A DNA stretch of 64,000 bases from Calliphora vicina (GCF_958450345.1 NC_088783.1:103101302-103165301); one strand, 5' to 3'. Positions 11,955 through 21,854 are shown, counted from the stretch's first letter. Program-made: numbers and translations. The notes: generated by a model from the sequence alone, not told the origin.

Positions 11955-11966
11955 TGGTGTCAGAAG
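11955..11966 (+). promoter_or_regulatory. Primer-binding site, tRNA-Leu type
   Basis: TGGTGTCAGAAG starts two bases after the 5' LTR. From memory it is complementary to the 3' end of insect tRNA-Leu, as in mdg3/blastopia-type Ty3/gypsy elements. It would prime minus-strand DNA synthesis. Confidence 0.75.
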
Positions 11967-11967
11967 A

Positions 11968-11993
11968 CTGAGAACTCCGTGTGGAGTTCTCAG
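11968..11993. repeat. Perfect 11-bp-stem hairpin and partial duplication at the LINE 5' edge
   Basis: CTGAGAACTCC, then GTGT, then GGAGTTCTCAG. The right half (CCGTGTGGAGTTCTCAGT) is repeated immediately at about 11998-12015. It lies exactly where the LTR element's leader meets the LINE's 5' end, so it may be an insertion scar. Confidence 0.7.
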
Positions 11994-12015
11994 TCTTCCG
12001 TGTGGAGTTCTCAGT

Positions 12016-12529
12016 CTCCCATCGGACGCGTCCCAGGTGGCGGATAGGGGGAGCAACTGCCTAGTCTAGTGATACTGTTTTGACAACAGGTCACTAGCCT
12101 TGACAAATGCTCAAGCGATGTCAATATCTTAAGATGCATTTTTAACAAATGGTCTGAACTTCTTGACATAGCTAGGTCGGTAAACGGAAATGTGTCAGCC
12201 GGCTATCATAATACTGTGATGCATTTTATAACAAATGGTCACAGTAGGATGTAATTGGTGTTAGGATACTGTTATTACTGGTGATACATTTTTGACAAAT
12301 GGTTACCTAGTGCTAACACATTCTCTCTCTCTTCTAGTGTTACTACCCGCGGACCAAAACTGTTCTTTCTCTCTCTACTCTTTCTTTCCCCCCCACTTGT
12401 AAGGTCAAGGTGATGGTAGCAGTGCCGAAGACCTGAATGGCTAGTAAGTGGTTAAAGATAACTAGTCGCTAACAGCTCCCCTCCGACGCCAGGGCACGGG
12501 TCGGTTGTAATACAGTTTTCGCCTAATCC
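12016..12529 (+). promoter_or_regulatory. LINE 5' untranslated region with internal repeats
   Basis: The leader of the LOA-type LINE contains at least four variants of a TGATACATTTTTGACAAATGG-like unit, near 12068-12090, 12130-12155, 12218-12245 and 12279-12305, and a pyrimidine tract (12323-12392). LINE promoters are normally internal to this region. Promoter activity is inferred from position only. Confidence 0.45.
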
Positions 12530-14050
12530 ATGTACGCCGTCCCTGCATGGAGTGTCCATCCCCTTACGCGCTCACTCGTGGGAACAAAAATGAATAACAC
12601 AATACAAAACAATAACAATAACAAAAAACAAACAGCAAAAGGCCAGCAGGGGAAACCTATGCTGGCTGATTGCAAACAGTCGACTGTCCAACCTTCTGGT
12701 GACAGTTTGACTAAAAGCAGCGAGGTAGCCTTGGACTTTAAGCCAAGCACCTCAAAAGCTGCATTAGCCCTCGCTGGTAATATACCAGCAACAGCCCCTG
12801 CATTGGACACTGTCGAGAAGACAGTTGTCCCTGCGAAAATGCTACAGGTTGGATCGTCGAACCAGAAGTCGGGTCCAACCACCGTAGCCCCACCCGCCAC
12901 TACGGCAGAACCGAACGCCCCCATTCGCAAAGAACCATCCAGGAGGGCTTTCGTGCAAAGGCGTGCCGCCATGCGCATTATCGACCGGCTTGGATCCAAG
13001 TCGGCCGATGCGCTTAACATCGACGAATTGTCGAAACTAAGTTGGGCTAAGGCTCAACTGGCTGAGCTGGACAGCTCAAACACTCCTCCAAGCGCAGATG
13101 CAGCGAACCAAGGCGCATCTGCTGGGCCCAAACGGCAACGCTCAGAGGAGGAGCTGCTCCAACAGCAAAACACACAGCCGAAGACTAAACGTCCGAAGCA
13201 AGAGGCTCGTGTGATAAGAAGGCCTTACAGTGAAGTTGCTCGCAATCCACTTGTAAGGGCTATTATCGACAGGAGTGTTGATGACGGAGCTATCTCCCAG
13301 GAGAAATGGCTGAAAATCCGTCAGGGTATGCTGGGGGTATACTGGAAGATTCTCAAGGAGAATCCCGGTCCATCCCCGCAAAACGACGATGCTGGCTGGT
13401 ATCAAGGCCATGTAAAACTGCTAGCGTGTACCAATGACCGCTCAGCTCTACTGCTAAAATTAGCAATTGCGTCCCTAGGGGAATTGTGGCCTGGCGCGAA
13501 ACTGGACGTGATCCCGGTAAACGAGATACCTCGTAGACCGAGATCAGTCACAGTTATTCCGGCGGAGCCACATGAACCTGAGGAGATTCTGGCATACATT
13601 CAGAGCGGTAATCCCGATCTACCAACCCATAACTGGAAGGTGGTTAAGGTTTCCGCTCCTGAAGGTGCGCATAGAAAGGTGGTCGTAGTCCTTAACAAGG
13701 AATCCTTGGCGCCACTACGTGAGAGGCAAAGCAAGATTTACTATGGTTTCGATAGTATCAAGCTGCGCATCTACCGTGGTGACGACAAGCTCGACCCCGA
13801 AACTTCTGGTGTTAAACTGGAAGCTCCGCAGGATATGGACTGCAAAATTAAACTGGACGACCCCGCAAGCTCTGAGGACAAAATGGAGACCCAATCACAC
13901 TCCAGTATGGTTGGGGACCTATTCTGCGCTCTGGGTGATGTGGAGGATGAAGATGTTCTTCTGGAATCAGACCCAGAAGACATCGACGTTACGGTCATAT
14001 ATGATCCAGACCATGGTGAAGGCGATCCAAGTGAACCTTCACCACTCTAA
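12530..14050 (+). CDS. LINE ORF1 protein (LOA type, DUF4780-like domain), intact
   Basis: Up to 506 aa. The ATG at 12530 gives the longest frame. The ATG at 12590, just before an Asn-rich stretch, is an equally plausible start. The first ~200 residues are low-complexity (Asn, Ala, Ser and Pro rich) with a basic KRPKQEAR segment that could act in nuclear entry. Residues about 265-420 match the DUF4780 domain known from LOA-type ORF1 proteins (ENPGPSP, GWYQGHVKLLA, NPDLPTHNWKVVK, LNKESLAPL). The tail is very acidic. ORF1 proteins bind the element RNA and form the particle used for retrotransposition. No stops or frameshifts. Its 3' end overlaps the start of ORF2 in another frame. Confidence 0.85.
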   Translation: MYAVPAWSVHPLTRSLVGTKMNNTIQNNNNNKKQTAKGQQGKPMLADCKQSTVQPSGDSLTKSSEVALDFKPSTSKAALALAGNIPATAPALDTVEKTVVPAKMLQVGSSNQKSGPTTVAPPATTAEPNAPIRKEPSRRAFVQRRAAMRIIDRLGSKSADALNIDELSKLSWAKAQLAELDSSNTPPSADAANQGASAGPKRQRSEEELLQQQNTQPKTKRPKQEARVIRRPYSEVARNPLVRAIIDRSVDDGAISQEKWLKIRQGMLGVYWKILKENPGPSPQNDDAGWYQGHVKLLACTNDRSALLLKLAIASLGELWPGAKLDVIPVNEIPRRPRSVTVIPAEPHEPEEILAYIQSGNPDLPTHNWKVVKVSAPEGAHRKVVVVLNKESLAPLRERQSKIYYGFDSIKLRIYRGDDKLDPETSGVKLEAPQDMDCKIKLDDPASSEDKMETQSHSSMVGDLFCALGDVEDEDVLLESDPEDIDVTVIYDPDHGEGDPSEPSPL

Positions 14051-14198
14051 GGCAGCTTCGGCTGCCCTGCTCCTCCACATTGCTAAATATGGGGAGGACA
14101 TTGCGTTGGTCCAGGAGCCGTGGATACACAATGGCGAAATTCGTGGACTCAACGCCAAAAAGTACAAACTTTTGTACATAAGACGCACAGGTAAATAG
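14001..14198 (+). pseudogene. LINE ORF2 N-terminus: endonuclease remnant
   Basis: ORF2 begins in a frame overlapping the ORF1 end (ATG at 14001 or 14013). It encodes the start of an AP-type endonuclease: QVNLHHSKAASAALL, then IALVQEPWI, whose Glu is a catalytic metal ligand. The frame hits TAG at 14196. The rest of the domain, including the later catalytic Asp and His motifs, is absent; sequence resumes at 14206 already in the endonuclease-RT linker. An internal deletion of very roughly 150 codons is inferred. Confidence 0.75.
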
Positions 14199-14205
14199 GA
14201 GGAAA

Positions 14206-15889
14206 ACCAATTGGGATGATCACAGGCGGATCCTTGATGGTTTACTTCCCTCACCCCCTCTCATAGGTGACACTAGGGACATTGAAAGCGCTGTGGAAAA
14301 GCTCACACTTTCTCTCAGTGAGGCCACAAGACGTACATGCACTCCCTCTGCTCGCAGAGGAAAGGTAAGACCTCCATGGTGGTCTTTAGACATAGCGAAC
14401 ACTAGGCGTAATTGTCGTAAACTATTCAACGAGGCGAAAAGATCAGGCAACTGGTCAATGTATAAGTCTATGTTGAACAAATTTAAGAATATGGTCAGGA
14501 GCGCGAAACGTAAGTCCTGGAGGAATTTCTGCAGCGGCGTCGAAAGTTCCTCTGAGACAAATCGTCTGCGCAAGATCTTATCGAAAACACCAACTGTTCA
14601 AGGTTATATTCAGAAACAGGATGGTAGGTGGACTACTGATGGACGTGAGACACTAGAAGTACTCATGGACACTCATTTTCCGGGGAACTTGCCTCCGGAT
14701 ATTGCTAGTGCATCCCAACCGAACAATCGGACAACTTCGTCAATTATACTTGACGAACATTTGATAAAATGGGCCATACGGAGTTTTGACTCTTACAAGT
14801 CTCCGGGCCCAGATGGTATAATACCCGCTGATCTACAGAATAATATAGATCTAGTCACTCCTTGGCTGATAACTATCTATCATGCCTGTCTTGCATGGTC
14901 CTACATACCAAAACGGTGGACCGAATGCACTGTGACATTCATTCCGAAAGGGGGGAAAGCGTCACACACCAAAGCAAAAGATTTCAGACCGATAAGTCTA
15001 TCATCATTCTTGCTGAAAACCCTTGAAAGAATCATCGACATCCACATACGAGTGTCTTTGAAACAAGGATCAGTATCTCCCTCTCAACACGCCTACATGA
15101 AAGGCAAATCCGTTGAGACAGCACTTCACTCCTTAGTGGGATATATTGAGAAATCCCTTGAATTTGGTAATTTCTCGTTAGTGGCCTTTCTGGATATAGA
15201 AGGAGCCTTCAATAACGTAGAATCTGCAACTATCGTTTCAGCTCTACAGGATCTTGGTTTAGACCAATCAACTGTAAGGTTCATCACAAACCTTCTACGA
15301 TACAGGATCATTCGCTCCGAAAAGGGAACGGCAGTGATCACGAGAATGGCCACTAGGGGTACACCTCAGGGAGGTGTCTTATCGCCACTTCTGTGGAATT
15401 TGGCCATAAATTGTCTGCTCAGGAAATTGGATCTCTTAGGCTATAAAACTGTCGCCTACGCGGATGACGTCGCGGTGGCAGTCTCTGGGATCCACTTGGA
15501 CACGATATCACAACGCCTGGAACATGCACTCAGTATACTGAGTCGGTGGAGTACGGACAGTGGATTGAGTGTAAACCCAGGCAAAACTGAACTTGTACTG
15601 TTCACAAGGAGGTACAAGATTCCTCATTTCTCGCTTCCCCGATTAAATGGTGTTGAACTAACACTATCGGACAGTGCGAAATACTTAGGAGTTATTCTGG
15701 ATAGTAAACTATCCTGGAAACCCAATACCCTTTTAAGGACGTCAAAAGCCTTGACGGCTATGTATGTCTGTAAGAGGGCGATAGGTACGCAATGGGGTAT
15801 TAGACCCCAGTTTGTCAACTGGCTATGTGATGCGGTCATTAAGCCGACACTATTTTATGGAGTTTCTGTCTGGTGGAAGGCACTAGACA
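14206..15889 (+). pseudogene. LINE ORF2 reverse-transcriptase part
   Basis: Open from about 14206 in the frame containing NWDDHRRILDGLL, through a basic linker, to a full RT: KSPGPDGIIPADLQ (finger), TFIPKGGK, FRPISLSSFLLKTLER, HAYMKGKSVETAL, FLDIEGAFNNV, TPQGGVLSPLLWN, then the palm active site YADDVAVAV and YLGVILDSKLSW. All RT motifs are intact. A frameshift near 15885-15890 separates it from the RNase H part. RNA-directed DNA synthesis at the nicked target is the known role. This frame runs on to 16047, but the last ~50 codons are out-of-frame translation. Confidence 0.85.
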
Positions 15890-17107
15890 GTGGCTCGACG
15901 TGTATGCTATTCGAGAGTGTTAAGGAGAATGGCAATCCTGATAACAGGAGCTTTAAGAACGACCGCAACAAAGTCGCTCTTTACTATATTGAACTGGATC
16001 CCTGTGGATCTTATGGCAAGAAAAATGGCATTTACTTCTGCCTTTAGGCTAAACGCGATTGGTGCGTGGAAACACGCTCCATATGGTCACGCCAGCATAA
16101 TAGGTAGTATTCAGACTCTTCCGGAGAATATCGATTACTGCATTTCTACGCCCTTCTTAGCGAGGAATTTCGATTTCTCAATTCCGTGTGGTACGGAAGC
16201 AATGAACGGGCCCTTACATGACACAATGGGTCTCTCAGTCTATACGGACGGTTCTGTGAAGGGAGATCGAGTTGGCGTAGGTGTCTACATTCGGGAACTT
16301 GATATTAGGTTATCTTTCAGACTTCCGAATGAATGTAGCATTATTCAGGCTGAACTATCGGCCATCAAAAGGGCGGCTAACTGGCTTAGTTATAACAAGA
16401 TATCTGACAGGGATATTTGTATATATACTGACAGTCAGGCAGCTATAAAATCCCTGACAGGTGTATACACAACATCTAACTTAGTCCAGGAATGCCGGGC
16501 ATCCTTAAACAGGATGGCGAGACATTCAATAGTCGTACTCAAGTGGGTACGGGGACACGGGGATATTACTATTACGGGCAACTGTGTTGCCGATGATCTG
16601 GCGAGAAAAGGCGCCATGTTACCTGACGGAGACATAGATTTCCTATGTGGGATTCCGTTATCCAAATGCAAGCTACAAATTAGTAACTTCTACTATGAGC
16701 TCGCTCAGGCAAGATGGGACTGTGAACCCACATGCACTATGACCAGGACGATATGGCCCCGACTAAATCGGGGACGGACAATTCATCTTCTTGGCTTTAC
16801 ACGCTCACAATTGAGTGGTGTAGTGGCGGTCATAACTGGACACTGCACCTTTGGTAACCACGCTAGGAGACTTGGTTTGCCGTACCACGACTTCTGCAGA
16901 AGTTGTCAAAATGAGGAGGAGGATGAAACTATTTTTCATCTTCTTTGTCATTGTCCGGCATTAGGAGATCTACGCCTAAGGTTTCTGGGGCATCGTTCCC
17001 TTGATAGTCTCTCTGAGCTCTCGAATATGAGGCTTGAGGGCATTAGTGCCTTTATAGGTAGAAGTAATTGGTTGAAAAGACCAGACACGGGGATCACTTT
17101 AGAGTGA
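15890..17107 (+). pseudogene. LINE ORF2 RNase H and C-terminal zinc finger part
   Basis: This continues ORF2 one frame over. After a connector there is an RNase H domain with the four acidic residues in YTDGSVKGD, IIQAELSAIK, IYTDSQAAIKS and GNCVADDLARKG. A C-terminal zinc-finger-like cluster follows (CRSCQNEEEDETIFHLLCHC, about 16890-16955). It stops at 17105-17107. RNase H in ORF2 is a feature of LOA, I and R1-type LINEs, where it removes the RNA strand. The only lesion in this segment is the frameshift joining it to the RT, so it decayed little after insertion. Confidence 0.85.
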
Positions 17108-17340
17108 CCCAATGATCGCCGACTCATTGGCACGTAAATTCTCCAAGATCTCCTTCCTCCTCCCTCTCTTTTTCTTCTTACATCTCCTCCTTAACTTCTT
17201 CAATCTTCTTCTTCTCCCTTTTCACTTATATCTGTCCCTCTTTCTTCTTCTTTCTTCTACTTTCAGGTAACACAAAAGGACCATTGATGGACCCATGTGA
17301 GCTGCTCTTTCTATCTTCCTTATTTCGTGGCTGCCTGGAA

Positions 17341-17362
17341 AACCTAACCTAACCTAACCTAA
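17341..17362 (+). repeat. (AACCT)4 tail of the LINE
   Basis: Four AACCT units plus AA. The complement is TTAGG, the ancestral arthropod telomere unit. It marks the LINE 3' end, and LTR-element gag sequence follows directly. Tandem tails are usual at the 3' ends of several LINE clades. Confidence 0.8.
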
Positions 17363-18798
17363 GTTTGAAGAACTGAAAGTTGAACAACTCAAGAAAGAAT
17401 TGAGTAAGTTGGAGCTACCAGCAGCAGGTAACAAGGCAGAATTGCAGAAGAGGCTGATAGACGAATTCAAGCGGCGTGATATTGACATCGGTGCTTACGA
17501 ATTTGAGTATAAGGAAGAAATGGAAGTTTCTACACCTTCAACAACAAGCAGCATGGATTTATCCACAATGTTTGCTGTTATGATGGAGAAATTTAAAGAA
17601 GTTCAAGAAACTTCTAAAGTAAACAACGAGAAGCTGTTAGCTGAAGTTCAAGAAACTTCTAGAGTCAACAAAGAGAAACTTCTTGTCGACAATGAGAAAC
17701 TTCGTTCTGAGGTTAAAGCTGAAGTCAAAGAAACTATTAAACACTTAGCGGAAATGGAAGTGAAACTTCAAGAATCTTCTAGAGTAACAGATGAGAAAAT
17801 TCAGGAAATGTCTGAGGTTATTAACTGCAGAGTGTATGTCATTGATAAAAAGGTTTCGGACTTAGAAACAAAAGTGAATAATGTTCAATGTCAAGAAGGA
17901 GCAGTTATTAACAACAGAATGGATGAAATTGACAAAAAGGTGTCCGACTTGGTAACAATAGTCATCAGTATCAAGAAGGAGCGGTACGAATTATTCCAGA
18001 AACATCGAGTAGAAGGCTCCTAGTTTGATACAGTTGCCAAGAGAAATGTATGGAGTAATGAAGACAGAGCTATAGAATTGATATTGGCCTTAAAAGGGAA
18101 TGCAGCAGTAGTTCTTGAAAGCGTGCCAGCAAGCAACAGAAATTGCTATGATGACATAATGGATGCTCTACAACGTAAGTATGGTGGAGAACACATGAAA
18201 GAAATATACCGAATGGAATTGCGTGGTAGAGTACAAAAACCTAATGAGACGCTACAAGACTTTGCGGCAGAAATCGAACGTTTGATGCAGCTTACATATC
18301 CAGACGAAAACCATCCGTTATTGGACCATTTCAAGATTGAGGCATTTGTGAATGGGCTTCGTGACCCTGATATAAAATATGCGGTATGTGCCACACCAAA
18401 GTCATCATTCTTTGAAACCGTCTCATTCGCGCTGGTACAAGAAACTGCAAAGATAATTTCAAAGCCCCAGGTGTGTAATGTGCGGAAAATCGATGTTGTC
18501 GCTGAAAATGATAGAAGTATGGTCAACGCATTAAAGGAATTAAAAGAGGCAGTTTTAAAGGCTTTAGGTAAGAGACAAACTAAAGCCAAAGTTAAATGTT
18601 ATAACTGTGGAAAAATGGGTCACATTCAGCGAAACTGCAGAGCACCAAGAAAGCGAATCAGATATGTTTCACCATCAAGAAATAACCAGCTGTCGAATCA
18701 TCAAGTATTACAGGAGCCACCTTTAAAGCGAGCTAGCACTGAGGGACAGGATCTGACACCCACACCTGATGGCCCTACCATCTCCATATCAGTACTGC
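17363..18798 (+). pseudogene. gag of the LTR retrotransposon (SAP-like N-terminus, coiled coil, zinc knuckle)
   Basis: Reading starts in frame right after the nested LINE, so the original start codon is lost or displaced. First comes a SAP-like motif (KVEQLKKELSKLELP, GNKAELQKRL), then a long coiled coil of repeated VQETS..VNNEKL units (about 17600-17990). A TAG interrupts at 18021. After it comes a gag capsid-like domain (WSNEDRAIELILALKGNA, LQDFAAEIERLMQLTYP, EAFVNGLRDPDIK). Last is one CCHC zinc knuckle, CYNCGKMGHIQRNC (about 18598-18640), that would bind the RNA genome. Gag forms the cytoplasmic virus-like particle. The stop codon and the LINE insertion make this copy non-functional. Confidence 0.8.
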
Positions 18799-18799
18799 A

Positions 18800-19150
18800 G
18801 CAGGAAAATAACAATCTTACTGCTAGTGGGTACATCAACGGTCGGAAGCACATCCTTACTATGGACACGGGAGCGTCGCAGTCTATCATCAGAACAGATT
18901 TAGTAAAGAAATCGATGGAACCAATTTGCAATGTAGTCTACGCACCGCTACTGGAGAGCCTGCCGCTGTCCATGGTAAAGTTAATGTAAAACTAACTATT
19001 GGTGGTATTAGCGTAATCATGTCTTTGTTGTTGCCGATATTGTGGACGAAGTAATCATTGGTGCAGACTTCATGATTAATCACAGCATTACTTTGGATAT
19101 GGGACAAAAAGTCATGAATTGGCGAAATGTTAAAATACCCCTTGACATCG
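18800..19150 (+). pseudogene. Retrotransposon aspartic protease, frameshifted
   Basis: It follows gag in the same frame: the active-site motif MDTGASQSII lies near 18862-18890. A frameshift near 18940 leads to a GEPAAVHGKV-like segment, and another near 19020 to the flap and C-terminal block VVADIVDEVIIGADFM (about 19025-19075). This layout is that of a Ty3/gypsy protease that cleaves Gag and Pol. RT and RNase H should follow but are absent. Confidence 0.7.
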
Positions 19151-19409
19151 GATTTTTGTTGAGCACAAAAGGTTGCCACCGCAGTCAGAGGATTTGGTGT
19201 GGGCCCGTGAGGAAGTGGAGGATTGTATAGATAATGGGTTGTTGGTGTTGGAACCAGCGGATGTGAGAAGTGGCCATGTAACAATGGAGGCCCTCGTTGA
19301 ACAGTGCAACGACAGAATGGTTCCTGTTGGAGTGATAGGTCTGTCCCGCAGAGAAAAGATCATCAGGCCGGATTCCAAGATGGGTGAAGGTGCTTCAGCA
19401 GAAAAATAA

Positions 19410-19674
19410 ATGCATGAACTCGTTTGGAGACGACTTAAAATGACAAATGACCAAATGAAGACCAGATATAGCTCACAACGTAATAAGGGTTTGTCATCCA
19501 AAGTAATGAATCACTGTAAAGGACCACATACGGTAATTAAGAAATTGGACGACATGGTTTATAGAATACGGAAATGTGGAAGACCGATATCGGGAATTAA
19601 AGTTTAACATCTGAAACGACTAGCTGCCTATGGGAGAAGTGAATCTATGCCTATTCGGGACGAACAGGCTTAAG
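19410..19674 (+). pseudogene. Integrase C-terminal end
   Basis: A short piece with KGPHTVIKKLDDMVYRIRK then HLKRLAAYG. It matches the end of Ty3/gypsy integrases, after the catalytic core. It ends at TAA just before the purine tract. The joins at about 19150-19410 mark an internal deletion of several kilobases of pol. Confidence 0.65.
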
Positions 19675-19684
19675 CGGGGGGCAG
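19672..19684 (+). promoter_or_regulatory. Polypurine tract
   Basis: AAGCGGGGGGCAG directly precedes the 3' LTR. It would prime plus-strand synthesis. Confidence 0.75.
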
Positions 19685-20201
19685 TGTTACGAAGTTGTAC
19701 TTGAATTCAAATATAACGATTTTAACGGCTGATTTAAAAGTAGCATAATGCTTTCAAATAACAGTGCTGTAATGACAGACTGTAACATATCTGTGGGCAT
19801 TGTTAAATAAAAGCTTTTAGTTGATTTGATCGTAAGTTGGCAACGCTGTATTCGAATATTCAGTTAAAGAACATTGTAGAAAGTACGCAGAGGTTGCAGT
19901 CGTGAGTGAGTTTATCAGAGACGCTTTTCGAATAAACATCATCTAAGTGCCTTAAAGTGTGTTGTGTTTTTCAAGTAAATTCGTGTACATTATAAATTGT
20001 GTCAGTAATTCTGAGAATTTATAAACCTGTATAAAAAAAAAAATATTGAGTGGCTATTTAATTCTGTGATTGTTGTACATTTTTAATAAATAAAGAGTTG
20101 TTACAATTTTTAAACTACTAAACGGCTTTTATTTGCAATCAAAAGTATCCGGTTTATTTAATAAAAATAAACCAGCGTTTTGAAAAGGTTAAAACGTAAC
20201 A
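19685..20201 (+). repeat. 3' LTR (517 bp)
   Basis: A copy of 11469-11952 with a ~33-bp extra block including an A-run (about 20024-20057). It starts TGTTACG and ends CGTAACA, followed by ATAT, the target duplication. Confidence 0.9.
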
Positions 20202-20205
20202 ATAT

Positions 20206-20400
20206 CATCTGTCATATCAGAGGTAGTGTTATGACCGAAACGGAAAGCATATTTCGATGGAGTAATAAATTCACGTACAGAAAACAGTATTCGATCATTT
20301 AATATGTGTTCTACAGGTTTACAATTGATATACATCATCATCATAATATTAGTATGCAAGTCGATTTCTTTAGACCCCTTTTACGCTCACATTATACATT
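20206..20400 (-). pseudogene. LINE RT fragment, minus strand
   Basis: On the minus strand, a frame with PVEHILNDRILFS and KYAFRFGHNTTSDM matches the RT finger motif that reads QYGFR.GHST in LINEs. It is about 50 residues long and broken at both ends. It probably belongs with the C-terminal relic at 11290-11464, split by the LTR element. Confidence 0.5.
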
Positions 20401-20624
20401 TAATTTGGGTAAGAAATATACCATTTTAATGATAAATACCAAAAATCAACATATTTTATTTATTTTAAATTAGTAAGACAAAGGAAACCAAAAATTCTAA
20501 TTATAGTGAGGAAGAATGCAGGAAAAAAGAAAATAAGACAGTATTCAAGAGTGTCAAATATTTGTTTTCAAAATAAAGTACTATGGAATTATACATCTAT
20601 TTTTAGCGATTTTGGTAACGTAAT
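20401..20624. other. Noncoding AT-rich stretch
   Basis: Nothing recognisable between the LINE fragment and the Tc1 relic. Confidence 0.3.
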
Positions 20625-21670
20625 CTTCTAATATTTTGTGCGTATACCTTTACCATCAATCGCAGATGCCAATCTGCTCGGCATCAGTTTTAGAATATCG
20701 TATACAAGGGAAATTTTTAACCATTCTTCATTAATAAATCTAATTAACTCATTTTTATTCCAAAGGCTTTTTTGTCACCATTTTATTCAGAAAATTTCAT
20801 GTTTGGTAATCAAATCTGTACTTGGGGGAGGTGTATCAATAAACTTTTTGCAGTTAAAAAGAAACCACGGTCGTCATAAATATGATTTATGTTTTGGTTT
20901 GTTGTCATGGTATAGTTTGTATTTAAATTTTTCGTCATTTTCACGGTAAAGAAACCGAATTTTTGAGCTAATAGTCAGTAAACCTTTTAATGGTCATTAC
21001 GTCTCCAAAAATTCTAATTTATCTCACTTGTTTACTTGAAATACAACCCCACACCATTACAGACAATTGTCTAAATTTGATCGTGGGTATTATATCACAA
21101 AGTATACAGAGGTGTCAAATTTGACAGTTCAAAAACACTAAAATCAGCTTTTTTGAAATTGTTTCGATAGAAAGAGAAAACAAATTTGCGGTTTAATACA
21201 GACAGTGCGTTAAAACAAACAACTATATAAATAAGCACAAAACTACTAAACTGGTTGGAATTGTTTCGAGCGAAAGAGACAAATATATATTTTTTGTCGT
21301 GTCGCCTCTGTATACTTTGTGATTATATTTTTGTTTTCAAGGGCAGTCAGTGGTTTTCTCTAAACCATGTTTGGTCCACCGGGGCTGTAGAGCATTATTT
21401 TTGTTTCATAACAATAAATAACGTCATCCTAACAGTCTATTGACAGAAAAATGTGATCAATAACAAAGTGTAGTTTTTGCCCGATAGTAACGGCAGCTTT
21501 ATAGTTACTCGCGATGAACATTTGTTTTTATTTAGACATTTTTGAACTGTTTCATGCGAAACTGATAGTTCACATTCATTTTTAAGATCCTTTGCATGCC
21601 TGTTTGTGGATTTGTTTCTAGTTATTATTATTTTCTTCCAGTTCGTTTTGTAAGAGCCTTTTTTCTGCAA
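20625..21670 (-). pseudogene. Tc1-family transposase relic split by a MITE
   Basis: Minus-strand pieces appear in the correct order. The N-terminal half comes first (about 21670-21440: HAKDLKNECELSVSHETVQK, SSRVTIKLPLLSGKN). The core follows (SVMVWGCIS near 21050), then HDNKPKHKSYL (second catalytic Asp, about 20920) and FIDTPPPSTDLI (about 20840). It ends with a C-terminus that still reads cleanly (MPSRLASAIDGKGIRTKY, stop near 20636). Stops and frameshifts are numerous. A 226-bp MITE interrupts it at 21096-21321. Confidence 0.75.
21096..21321. mobile_element. MITE (226 bp) with 7-bp target duplication
   Basis: Terminal inverted repeats of CACAAAGTATACAGAGG, flanked on both sides by ATTATAT (21089-21095 and 21322-21328). 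It splits the Tc1 transposase relic, whose core motifs lie on either side. No ORF. Confidence 0.8.
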
Positions 21671-21854
21671 GTTGATTTATTTAATTCCAATTATTCTTCC
21701 TCCCCAGCACGGTATATAATGTTATATACAGTTCTTAGTTGCAAATAAAACATTTTCTAAAGTTTTTTAGGAGATTTTCTTATAATATTGATAATAAACT
21801 AATTGAATAATTTTCAAAAAGGTTCGCTTCCTGGCATCTTTATCATTCATCTTT

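Larger units (their letters stand above)
11967..17362 (+). mobile_element. LOA-type LINE nested in the LTR element
   Basis: A non-LTR retrotransposon with a GC-rich 5' region, an intact ORF1, a damaged ORF2 (endonuclease, RT, RNase H, terminal zinc finger) and a 3' end of AACCT repeats. It lies between the primer-binding site and gag of the surrounding LTR element. Its codon use and GC content are clearly higher than the flanks. The LOA assignment rests on ORF1 having a DUF4780-like domain and on RT plus RNase H in one ORF2. Exact ends are uncertain because no convincing target duplication was found. Confidence 0.82.
11469..20201 (+). mobile_element. Ty3/gypsy-type LTR retrotransposon, pol-deleted, carrying a nested LINE
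   Basis: An 8.7-kb composite bounded by LTRs that start TGTTACG and end CGTAACA (the left copy ends CGTAAGA). It is flanked by the 4-bp target duplication ATAT (11465-11468, 20202-20205). A primer-binding site directly follows the 5' LTR and a purine tract precedes the 3' LTR. Between them are gag, a broken protease and the very end of the integrase. Reverse transcriptase, RNase H and the integrase core are missing, so this copy cannot move on its own. A 5.4-kb LOA-type LINE (about 11967-17362) sits between the primer-binding site and gag. Confidence 0.88.

Noticed and set aside
12523..13020. 165-codon minus-strand frame
   Set aside because: It lies antisense to the intact LINE ORF1 and has no family features; a shadow of the GC-rich coding strand.
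15890..16047. RT protein continuing to 16047 in its own frame
   Set aside because: Homology switches to the other frame at about 15890, so the last ~50 codons are out-of-frame.
17341..17362. A true telomere or internal telomeric site
   Set aside because: Only four units, placed exactly at a LINE 3' end. Diptera do not use TTAGG telomeres.
18146..18589. 147-codon minus-strand frame
   Set aside because: Antisense to the gag domain, no recognisable motifs.
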